Below are positions 23,575 through 33,700 of a DNA stretch of 64,000 bases, piece by piece; within the stretch, counting starts at the first letter, position 1, and each line of letters begins with the position of its first letter. The DNA is from Pythium myriotylum (lineage: Eukaryota > Oomycota > Peronosporomycetes > Pythiales > Pythiaceae), in contig JALJCQ010000024.1 in the NCBI GenBank assembly GCA_023091665.1, forward strand, positions 1,301,260 through 1,365,259, given 5' to 3'. Both the position numbers and the translations under genes were made by a program. Under the pieces are notes generated by a model that had not been told where the DNA came from, did no database searches, and saw only the letters and a program-made list of their open reading frames with translations.

Positions 23575-23649
23575 TACTCAGATAATCCAGAAGCGAGACA
23601 TTCATAGCAAGAACTACTATGAATGTCTCGCTTCTGGAGTATCTGAGTA
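23575..23649. repeat. Near-perfect 33-bp stem hairpin
   Basis: 23575-23607 and 23617-23649 are reverse complements with one mismatch, separated by 9 nt. It lies about 50 bp beyond the broken end of the 951-bp array. It may be a fold-back (template-switch) duplication or the remnant of an inverted-repeat element. Confidence 0.8.
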
Positions 23650-25466
23650 AACCCTACTTAATCCACAGAAATTCGTGTCGAATGACTGCACGGAGCATTC
23701 AGATTGAAGCTTCAGCTGCAACAAATGAGCTTGAAAATACAAGCCGACTGTATGTCACGCCTAAGAAGGCCACAAACATCCTTTTGTGTACCAAGATGTT
23801 TGGTTTACAAAACGCGCACAACCATGGCGCCGCTTACTCCACGCTGTCACGCTGTTCTTTGTACCTACACTCGATCTCGTATCTTTCTGAACCAACAACT
23901 TTCTTGATTTGCGTTGAGGTCCAGAAGCGACCTTGATCTTCTACTTCTGAACGAATAGATCTGGTTGCAGTCGACTCCTCGAAATTGCAAAGTACATGCA
24001 ATCATATTGCATCAACCTCCTGTGGACACTTCGGCTCACTCGTCTTATCATTACAGAATGGCTCAGTTGTACAAGGAGATTAATCATACATGCAAAAAGC
24101 TCCAAAAAATAGTGCTTCACTCGTTACTTGAGCTGTGTGCAGAGGTTATAACGCTCAAAGACTTAGGTCGTTCTGAAGCGCACATACACAAGCTGAACTC
24201 AAGATTTGAGTTCAGCTTGCGCAGTAGGCTTCATGTCACATCGATTTGAGTAATTGTGGTGCCGGTTCGCAAATGCGACTTTAGAAGAACGTTTGTGAGG
24301 GATGCAAATCACACGCTTATCGCATTTCTAGCTTTCCTATCCCGCCGTTCTATTATATGGGATGACAAAAATCAAGGAGTCTAAGGATGAGATATCCAGG
24401 CTTTGTGTTCTCCAACAGGATATGGAGTCGTTGTGGACAACAGTTCTCCTTGAAACCGGTGATGTTGGACATCATTCAAAGGATCAATTCGTTTCCCCCG
24501 TCTTCGAATAAAGGTCAGTCAGTGTACTCAAGCGTAGATCAAGTCCATCAAAAACATACTCTAGTCTGGTCTAAAACCACCGTAAGCCTCTTATACTGTC
24601 TATTCCACACTTAATGATCTTGAAAAAATGATTCTTTATCAGCCATGTCTGGGGGTTGGCGTACTGCTCAGTGCTGGATCATCAAATCAAACCGATTTCA
24701 TTCTGATTTTTGCCAACCGCACCCGGATTAGTCTACAAAAACAACGGCGCTGCGTCACACTAACCGATGGCTTCCCATCTTCGTTCCAGGAGAGAACTTG
24801 CCTCGTGTATGTGCCTGCATGATGGTCATTACGCTTCGCCTTCTCAGTCATCTCTGATGGTTCCACGATTTTTCGTTTTTGCAGCTGACGATAAAATATG
24901 ACAAACGACAGGTGAATACATTTCCTCTTTGGGACGAATACGCTGCCGTGCGTGCCAATGACAAACTCCAAGTAACAATCTTGAACAAACCTTTCGATTT
25001 TTGATCGTCCAATTGTTGGCCTTGTTTGTCAAAATGTCAAATCGTGAGTTGTTCTCCACTTGTACTCGGCCTGACGTGGACGTCTTGCGAGCCAAGCTGT
25101 CGCCGTTCGTGTTCTCTCACAAGGTCGTGCGTTACCAACCGAATCAGGTCCAAGTACCAGGGTTAAAGCACGTAAGGAGCAGCGAACCGTACCACGAACA
25201 TGAAAACAGTAGCGTCTTACTGATGTATCCTACCGACCCGTGCTTTCTTGTCGCAGAAGTCACAGAAAACTAGTTCAAAGTTCAGAGGGAACTGTCTAAC
25301 CATTCCCTCCAGTTGCCGCAAGCGTGGAGTCTTCATGCACTTGATCCGTGTGGATGGCCTCGCTTCATGTGCAAGGGCACCAGGGTCACTCGAATACAGA
25401 GATCTTCCACGCCACGCAAGTTTCCAAGACTTGCATCAAACCATTGCTCCACTCGTCGAGCGCGTT
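23650..25466. other. AT-rich region without supported genes
   Basis: About 1.8 kb of lower-GC sequence next to the array. Short open frames occur (for example 24061-24249 and 25001-25273) but none has recognisable features or splice context. A perfect 14-bp stem, 3-nt loop hairpin lies at 24189-24219. Probably degenerate repeat DNA. Confidence 0.45.
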
Positions 25467-26196
25467 TCACACCTCGTAGACAGTGTTGCCGTCGCGCAAC
25501 TCGGCGTGGTGGCGATTGCAGAAGTTGTGTTTGCTCTCGGAGGCCGGGCGTTTGCATCCGTCGAACATGCAGCGTTTGCCGCCGCCGTGCGTCCAGCAGA
25601 GGCCCTTGGAGATGGTCGTCTTGTCGCAGCCGTCCACCGAGCACTTGGTGCCGCCGCCGTGGGACCAGCAGAGCCCTCGGGACTTGGCGCCGCGGTTGCA
25701 GTCGGGCACCGTGCAGTTGACCGAGCCGCCTAGACCAGCACCGAGTGAGCACCCAAGCCATTCTCAGAGTTTAGACCGCGGATAGACCCACCGTGGCGCC
25801 AACATAGACCCCGCGCTTTGGCCGAGCGGCCGCAGCCTTCGACCGAGCAGGTCTTGCCGCCCTGTCGCAGTTAGACCCAGGTTAGACTCAGATCGGTCCC
25901 TCGGTCGAACAGCGGAGACCGTGACGTACCCCGTGGCGGAAGCAGAGTCCGCGGTCGATCGTGTAGTTCTGGCAGCCCTCGACCGAGCACTGGCGCGCCA
26001 GGCGCTTCTCTTCGGACGACATGGGTCGCTGGCGGCGGCGGCCAGACGCGGCGGTCGAGGGCGCGGCTGCCACGCGCGACTCGCCCCGCGGCGCCGGGCG
26101 CCTCGCAGCCACTTTCTCGTCCGACGACGTCGACGAGGGCGAGCCCTGCGCGGCCTCGCGAGCGAGGATGAACGAGAGCGAGTACTTGGCTTCCAT
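25467..26196 (-). CDS. WRKY19-type C2HC zinc-finger protein, five fingers
   Basis: Exons complement(26196..25930, 25861..25792, 25729..25467), introns 68 and 62 nt, total 199 aa. N-terminus MEAKYSLSFILARE then a Ser/Arg/Ala-rich linker. From about residue 70 five tandem units of pattern C-x4-C-(6-9)-GLCxxHGGG follow: CSVEGC, CSVEGC, CTVPDC, CSVDGC, CMFDGC, closing with NFCNRHH. This repeat is the zinc-finger type named after plant WRKY19 and abundant in oomycetes (established family knowledge); the proteins are usually presumed nucleic-acid binding. Splicing is deduced because each intron falls inside or next to an HGGG motif and removal restores the repeat. It is a paralog of the gene at 26948. 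Confidence 0.85.
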
Positions 26197-26947
26197 GGGT
26201 TTAGTCTCACCGTGGCGTCTAACCGTTCCTCACTCGAAAGTGCGATCAGCTCAATTTTTACCGTTTGAACGTTTGGGGCGGGATGAAACGACCATGGGGA
26301 GGGGCGACATCCATGTGCGCCGTCTGAGGACTAAATTTAGACCAATCGTGCGCGCGAATTTACGATTGGTGGTACGAAGTGTGCAATCGGTGGCGCGCCT
26401 ATCCATGCACGATGTGCAGAAACAGGACAGGCGGGTCGGATTTGCCAGTCGAAACTCGTCGGTGAGTAAACGCCCTCGCAGACCTGCGATCCAGGAACGC
26501 ATGACCTCTATCTTTTCAAATTATAATCGAATTAAAATAGTAGTTCTTCATATACTTTAGCATACTCTCAAAATGCATGCCTCCTCGACCTACCCCTGTA
26601 AGAGTTTCGGATCAGCACCAGTAAACATCCGTCTGGAAGTGCCCATTTCTCTAGGCCAGCACCTGGCAGTCGTTCCGCTCTCTCATCTCTCTTTCCCCAT
26701 CTCTCGTTTACTGTGAGTCCAATCGCCCATCGCGTCGTGGCACGTGGTCGTGACGACCCACGAGATTCAGGAACTCTTTCGTGGCTCCTGGGCGGGTCCT
26801 CGCGGCTAAACTTGGCGACTGGGTCTGGGTCGCCCCTATCGCATTGCTAATAAAATCGAACGCCGGATGGATGAGCGGTGAACCCAACCGGCCAGCAGAA
26901 CGCGTCCAACCAGCTGACCAACGCCTCGCTCCTCTACCACGAACGCC
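26197..26947. other. Shared upstream region of the two WRKY19-type genes
   Basis: 751 bp between divergent paralogs. It contains ATTATAAT at 26520-26527 and an AT-rich stretch at 26516-26575 within GC-rich DNA. No gene seen. Confidence 0.45.
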
Positions 26948-27529
26948 ATGGCGCATCTGCTCGACTCGCACCGGACGCTCACCAAGCACTCGCTCGCGTT
27001 CATCCTCGACCGCGCGCCGGTCTGCTCGTATCGAGATTTGACCGTGTTGACTCAGCGAGATTCGGTCCCATGTCTGCGGCGGTCGCTCCCGACCAGTCTG
27101 CACGCCGACCGACCGCCGACCGCGAGGCGAGCCCCGCGGCAACGCGCGGCGGAGCTCTCGGCGGCGCAGAAGCGGCTCGCACGCCAGTGCAAAGTCGACG
27201 GCTGCGCCAACTACACGATCGACCGCGGGCTCTGCTTCCGCCACGGCGTAAGACTCGTCTCTCGCGGTCCCTCGTTCTTTCTCTGGGCACCGTTCATAAC
27301 ATCGCCACTCCCACAGGGCGGCAAGACGTGTTCAGTGGAACGCTGCGCGCGCGGCGCCAAGGCCCGCGGGCTCTGCTGGTCCCACGGCGGCGGCAAACGC
27401 CAACGCGACGCGCTCACACACGCCGGAAACCCTCCCCAGCAGCTCCCAAGTGTACCCATCCCTCGCTTCGCGTCGCACGTAGCGTCCATTCCTGCAAGCC
27501 ATCGGGGGTCACCCCGTCTATTTCTGTAA
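26948..27529 (+). CDS. WRKY19-type zinc-finger protein, shortened
   Basis: Exons 26948..27247 and 27317..27529 (intron 69 nt, GTAAGA...CAG), 170 aa. The start MAHLLDSHRTLTKHSLAFIL aligns with the KYSLSFILA start of the divergent neighbour at 25467-26196, and the splice falls at the same HG|GGK point. It has only two finger units (CKVDGC...CFRHGGGK and CSVERC...CWSHGGG) where the neighbour has five, after which the frame continues into an unrelated low-complexity tail. It is either a C-terminally truncated copy or has a further intron not recognised here. Confidence 0.72.
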   Translation: MAHLLDSHRTLTKHSLAFILDRAPVCSYRDLTVLTQRDSVPCLRRSLPTSLHADRPPTARRAPRQRAAELSAAQKRLARQCKVDGCANYTIDRGLCFRHGVRLVSRGPSFFLWAPFITSPLPQGGKTCSVERCARGAKARGLCWSHGGGKRQRDALTHAGNPPQQLPSVPIPRFASHVASIPASHRGSPRLFL

Positions 27530-27613
27530 TTCCACGCAACCTCCATCATCCCTCTTCCACGGTCTCACATATTCTAGACTTCTCTCTCTCTCTCTCTCTC
27601 TCTCTGCGTCGCC

Positions 27614-29381
27614 ATGGGCTTCTGCGGCGAGTGCGGCACGACGCTCCCGCCCGATCTCTCCGGCCGCTTCTGCCCCGAGTGCGGTGCGTCGCCTCGTCTC
27701 TTGCACTCTCTCTCGCTCGTGGTCTCTCTCGCTAACTTCTCTTTATGTCTTCCTTCTTCTAGGCTCGCCCTTGCACTCGGCGTACTTCACGACGCCGTCG
27801 CCGGCGCCGTCGCCTGCCTCGGCGCCGTCGCTCGAGTCGGCGGCCGCGCGCCGCGAAGAGGCCGAGCGCAAGGCCTCGGAGGCCCGCGAGCGCGCCGAGT
27901 CGATGCAGCGCGAGGCGCAGGCCGCCGTCGCGCGCTACGAGCAGCAGGAGCAGCAGCGCGTGCTCGAGCAGCAGGCGCGCGAAGACGCGCAGCGACAGGC
28001 GCTCAGCGACATGGAGCGCCGCGCCATCGAGCAGCAGCGCGAAGAGGCCGCCGCGCGCCGTCTCGCGGCCGAGCGCCAGGCCGCCGAGGCCCGCGAGCGC
28101 GCCGAGGCCGCGCGCATCTCGGCGCAGAAGGCCATCGAGGACTTTGAGACCCAGCAGCGCCTGCGCATCGAGAAAGAAGAGGCCCGCAAGCACGCCGAGC
28201 TCGAGCGACAGCGCTCCGAGCAGCTGCAGCTCGCCGAGCAGGCGCGTCTGCGCCGCGAAGAGGCCGAGCGACAGGCCCGCGAGGCCAAAGAGCACGCCGA
28301 GCGACTCAAGCAGCAGGCGCTGCTCGCGCAGCAAATGCTCGCGCAGCAGGAAGAAGCCCGCCGCCAGCGCGAGGCCCAGCGGGAAGAGGCACGCCGCCTG
28401 CGCGAAGAGAACCTGCGACGCGAAGAGAACCGCCGCAAGGCCGAGGAAGAAGCGCGGCTCGCGTTCGAGGCCAAGAAGCAGGCCGAGCAGCTGCGCATGG
28501 AGGCGCTGCGCATGTCCACAGCCGCTGTCTCGCTCGGCGCCACGACCACGACCTCAGCGACCGCTACGGCCAGCGCGATCTCGGACGATAACTGCACCAA
28601 CTGCCACGCCGCGCTCAAGCCCGCGCAAAAGTTCTGTCTGCAGTGCGGTACCAAGCGCGCGGCCGCAGCTCCTGCTCCAGTCGTAGCGGCACCCGCCGCT
28701 CCCGTGCCGCTCGGATCCTCCGTGTCCTCCAACTGGGGCTCGTTCTCCTCCACGAGCAGCACGAGCAGCGCCGGTGGTCTCTCGTGCGTGTCCTGCAGCG
28801 CGGCGCTCAAGCCTTCGCAAAAGTTCTGCCTCAGCTGCGGCACCAAGGTCTCTGGTGCGGCGCCCACGCCTGTCGTGGCAACGCCTCCACCAGCAGCACC
28901 TTTTGCAGCACCAGCACCCGTTGCCGCAGCGCCTTCCGCCTGCACGAACTGTGCCGCGGCGCTCAAGCCCTCGCAAAAGTTCTGCCTCAGCTGCGGCACG
29001 AAGGTCGCAGCGGCGGCACCGGCGCCTCTCACGAGTGCCTCGTCGTTCTCGTCCTCGTCGTCGGCCTCTTCGTACACCTCGCCGTACGCCGCTCCGGCCG
29101 CGTCGATCCCGCTGCCCGCACCGATCCCAGTCTCCTCGTCGGGCTCGTCGTCATCGCTGCCGCTCACGAAGCCCTGCAAGTCGTGCGGCGTCGAATGCAA
29201 GTATGCGGCCAAATTTTGCATGGGCTGCGGCTTCAACTTCGCCAAGGACGAGGAGGAAGAGGTCGCTCGCAACCTCGAGGCCGCTCGTCTGCGCAACCAG
29301 GCTTACAAGGACAAGGAAATGCAGCAGCGCCAGCAGGCCTCGCTCTTTGCGAGCCAGGCTGCCGCGGGGCGTGCGGTGTAG
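27614..29381 (+). CDS. Coiled-coil protein with five zinc ribbons
   Basis: Exons 27614..27683 and 27763..29381 (79-nt intron splitting the codon after CPEC), 562 aa. Residues 1-25 form a zinc ribbon (CGECGTTL...FCPECG). Residues about 40-280 are a long, highly charged Glu/Arg/Gln/Ala coiled coil. Four more ribbons follow with the pattern CxxC...KFCxxCG at about residues 301, 365, 417 and 495, separated by Ala/Pro/Ser linkers, then a short helical tail. The paired CxxC ribbons resemble the zinc-ribbon (DZR-like) families; no enzymatic domain is present. A long open frame on the opposite strand (27935-29296) is an artefact of the codon bias of the coiled coil. Function unknown, probably a scaffold. 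Confidence 0.85.
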
Positions 29382-29810
29382 AAAGACTGAACAAAACAGC
29401 TCACGAGTAGTAACGTCAAAGGGTTTTTGAAGCACGCTGCGCCACTTTCAAATACATGGAATTCATGAAAGATGATGACATTCCTTCCTTTGCAGGATCC
29501 TCGTTCTAGTGTATCTGTGCGTTCAACGGCCAGGAGACCGCTCACAAGCCCGCACCTTACCATCGTGAGCCGGGGTGGGAAGATCGCGCGGGAACAGGAT
29601 TGGGATTGTTCTGGACCACGAATAGATGTCCGACAAACTATACATCTGCATCGCGATTTGAGGTCTCCGATGACTTGTTCGAGAGGAGCTGTTCTGAGAA
29701 GTGTCAGATCAATCCAAAAATGGAGTCGTGAGAGAAGCCACTTCTTGTTCCCGTCGATCCATGAGTCAAATTCAAACTAATTTCACGACAGGCATCCCGC
29801 ATTCAAGACC
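29382..29810. other. Intergenic region
   Basis: 429 bp, no gene or repeat recognised. A CAG acceptor-like site (29791) shortly before the next ATG could mark an intron in the 5' untranslated region of the DUF347 gene. Confidence 0.4.
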
Positions 29811-30700
29811 ATGGGCTTCTTCAGCGAGCATGTCGCTGGGAAAGTCCCCCAGGTGACCATCTACTTCTGGATCATCAAAGTGCTCGCGACGACGGTGGGT
29901 GAGACTTTTGCCGACTTCCTCAATGAAGGCGCCGGACTCGGCCTCGGCGGCACATCACTCGTGATGCTAGGAATGTTTCTCGTCTCTCTGATTGTGCAGG
30001 TGCGCCTGACCTTCTACTTTCCACCATTATACTGGTTTGTCATCGTCGCCATCAGCACTGTGGGGACATTACTATCCGACAACCTCACCGATGGTCTCGG
30101 CATATCACTCGAGATCACGACGCCCATCGCATTCATCGTGCTGGTGATTGTATTTGCCGGGTGGTACTGGAGCGAGCGTGATCTCTCGATCCACACCATC
30201 TTCACACGCCGCCGAGAGGCTTGGTACTGGCTGACAGTCCTCGTGACGTTCGCGCTAGGAACCGCAGCAGGAGATCTCACCGCTGAGCAACTTGACATCG
30301 GATACGGCAACTCGGCACTGCTTTTCGCTGGCTGCATTGTTGTCGCGGGTCTGTTGTGGAGGTTAAACAAGATCAACGGGGTTGTAGGATATACGTGCTG
30401 ACCCGTCCTCTTGGAGCCTCGATCGGTGATCTCCTCTCCCAAAATCCGGCTGATGCAAGCTCCAGCTCCGGTTCTGGCTCTGGAACGGGATCGTCAAGCG
30501 GGGAGTCCGAGGGTATTCCGTCTGGTTGGAATGCTGGGCTAAACCTTGGGACGACAGTGACGAGCATGATTTTCTTGGGTCTCATCGCTATTTTTGTGGT
30601 CTTCCTAACTGTCTCCAAGAAGGACCGACTTCGCAATTCGGCCATTCATCCAGATGCCACAACCGAACCCACAAATGCCCTCGTTGCAGAAGTGCAGTAG
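29811..30700 (+). pseudogene. DUF347/COG4705-type membrane protein, frameshifted
   Basis: From the ATG at 29811 the frame encodes KVPQVTIYFWIIKVLATTVGE, DNLTDGLG, ERDLSIHTI, TRRREAWYWLTVL and ALGTAAGDL, the internally repeated membrane-protein signature of bacterial DUF347 (COG4705) proteins, with about seven hydrophobic segments. At about 30385-30390, after NGVVG, the reading must jump to another frame to give YVLTRPLGASIGDLLSQ, a Ser/Gly-rich insertion, LGTTVTSMIFLGLIAIF and the stop at 30700. The family normally has a few more residues between the two parts, so a small deletion not divisible by three is likely; no splice sites fit. Together the halves cover the whole family. Bacterial ancestry is inferred. 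Confidence 0.8.
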
Positions 30701-30751
30701 ACTACAGCGGACCACGTACAGTGTGAAGAGTAGGATCCCGAATCAACGCTT

Positions 30752-33700
30752 TCATGCCCATTCCGTAACGCTTTCTTCGTCATCTTCCTGTTGCTGCCGT
30801 CTCTCCGCGTCTCGCTGTAGCTGTGTCATATAGATCTCGTAATTGATGTCGTACGATGTGTCCACCGGCGACTCATCGAATTCTTGAACAGCATTAGCGG
30901 GGACACCCGCAGCCCCGCCTGATACAGCGGCGTCATAGTCGTAGTACGCATAACTGTTGTTTTCATAGCCATACGTTGAGTAGTCGTACGCATATGCGTT
31001 TCCTTGCTCGTCGTAATAGTACACTGGAGCGATCTCGGTCTCGCTCTGGTTGTTTTCCATCACCACCGCCGCCGCCTCCTTATGGAACTTGGCTTTGCCA
31101 TCCACGGGAGCTCCCGGTGGCCAAGCCCAGGCGTCGTCCGACTGATTGCTCGTGACGCCGTCGGGTGCGGCCCAAGTCGCCTCACCAGTGCGCGTGTTGT
31201 AAAAATATGAGGTACCAACGTTTTCATCCCAATACTCAACCCATTCGGGTGGCTCATTTGTCTCGATCTCTTCCGGATATTGCTGCGCGAGCGCTTCGTC
31301 AGGCGAAGCGCCCATGAATTCTGGAGGCTTGACCCACTGCGAGGCCATAGTCTCGCGGTTGTAGTAGTACACGCAGCCGCTCTCCTCGTCAAAGAGCTCA
31401 ACCCACCCGCCCACAGAGCCGGCCACAGCCAGACTCTCGAGTGACACGAGCCGCGTGAGCTTGCGCTTGGCCCTGGAGTATCGGAACGCTCGCTGGATGC
31501 ACACGACCGCCTTCTTGATCACGCGCAGCCGGTGCAGCTCGCGTCGTGCGAGCCACTGCCGTGCACAACACTGAATCCGCAGCGAAGCCTGAGCCGCACG
31601 CGAGAGCCACTGGCGTCGTACAAAGCGCTGGATGCGGACAGCGCTTGCGCGTTCCACGGCAATCCAGACCGCGAGTTGCTCCTCCCGCCGGCATCTTGCG
31701 CGCTCCACACGTCGGCGTACAAGCTTTCGTCGCGCGAGAAAACGACGCACGAGACTCTGGATCTTCGTGGCCGCGGCGCGCTCTCTTTCTCTCTGAGCCT
31801 CGATCCTCTCTCGTTCGCGCTGCTCAGCCTCAAGTCGAAGTCGCTCGTTGCGGGCGTGCACAAGCCGTCGTAGCAATCGTTTCGCTCGATCTCGTCTCCA
31901 CGCACTCTGGACTGTGGTTGCTGCTCGGGCTCGGCGAGCATGCCAGCAGCGTCTTCTCACCAGCCACCCTCGAATGACTCGCTGGATCACGATCGCACCG
32001 CGTTGCTCGCGGAGTCGCTGGGCCTCAACTCGCTTGAGCTGCGCGAGTTGCCGCGCTTGGATCCCTCGTACGTGACGCTGGATGGAGACGGCAGCATCAC
32101 GTCGTCTGCGTTTGCTGAAAGCGATCTGCCGACCAAGGTATCCGCGGAACACTCGCTGGATCACGATAGCACTTTGCTCACGACAGCGTAAATGCCGAGC
32201 CAACCGCCGCGCGAGGAAGCCACGCGCGAGCCGCTGCAATGTGCATGCAGCCGCCTGCTGCCTTCGTATCAGCTCGTGTTTTGCTGTGACGAGTGCGCGA
32301 GTATGGCGTCGCTGTCGCCTCGAGACGTATGCGCGCTGAATCGAAGCCGCCGCGGCTGTTTGTCGGCTGTGCCTCAGTCTCGAGAGCGTATCGCGCTGTG
32401 CATGACGACGCCAGTGGGTCTGCAGGCGTATAGCAGCGTCGCGCTCACGCTCGAATGCCTCTACGCGTAGGCGGTCGGAGTGTGGTGGCTTGAAGACCAT
32501 GGATGCATGGAAGAGCGCATCGCAGGAGTGGCAGAAGCGGCCGCGGGTGCCTGGACACACGCGACAGGCAACACGAACGGCTCGCTGGTCGCAGAACTCA
32601 CAAACGCCAAAACGGAGCTGGGCACGCGCCTGGAAGCCGCGGTAGACGCGTTGCGTGTTCGCTGCGAGCTGCTGCATGCGGCGGAAGCGCGTGAGCTCGA
32701 CCACTTCGTCGTGCTCTCCAAGCCAGCGGCCAGCGCAGCGAGTGCACAGCTCCATCGAGAGGCGCCAACTAAAGACCGTCGCAACTGCGTCGCCACACTC
32801 ATCACATGCCATGCCATCACGCCGGAGCTGCAAGCGCCGACGCCACTCTTTCTTGGCTACGTGGGCGCGGAACGCGCTCTGGATGCGTGTGGCCGCTCGC
32901 TCGCGTCGTACTTGTGCGCGAAGAACGAGAAAGTCACGGCGCTGACGTCGGCCGCGGACGTATCGCTGGATACAGCACGCACTGCGACGTTCTCGCCAGA
33001 CGCGAACAGAAGCGTGGAGCTTCGTGAGTGCCTGCGAAAGCCTCCAGACGTGCCGCACACGACAAGCCGCGAATTGTCTTCGAAGCAGTTCTCGTCGCGA
33101 GCGAGCAAGCATGCGAGCATGGAAGCCTCTCATCACACGCTGGATGTGGCGCGCTGCCCGATCTCGTCGATGCTCGCGGCTCAGACGCGCGATGCGAGCG
33201 AAAAAGAACCACCGTCGTGCTGCTCGCTGGATGCGCGTGGCGCTACTCTGCTCAAGTTTATAGGTCATAGCAGCCCAGCCAAACTTCTTGGCGAGAAAGT
33301 TCTTGTACGCCGCATGGATGCGCGAGGCCTGCTCAAGCTCGAGCGCGTGCTGCTGTGCCGCTCGGACCATGCGGTCGCGCACAAAGTAGCGTCGGTAGAA
33401 AGCCTGGAGTCGCCTTGCAGCCGTCTCCTGCTGCTGCGTGACCTGCCGCGACTGCCACAGTGGTCGATACACTCGTTCTCGCGTGAAGAAGCCTCGCCAG
33501 CACGCCTGGATCAACACACACTTCTCCTTGCGTTCGAACGCAACACGCTGGCGAGCCAGCCCTCGGCGTGCAAGCAGACCTCGCGTCGTTGCCTGAATCT
33601 TCGTGGCCGCTTCTTCTCGCCGCCGCCTCGAACGAATGCCTCGCGCCTCGACGCGCCCTCGATGGCCTCGGTAGACACGCTGGATGCGTCGCGCGTTCAG

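Noticed and set aside
27935..29296. 453-codon open frame on minus
   Set aside because: Antisense of the GAG/CGC-rich coiled coil at 27614-29381; no independent features.
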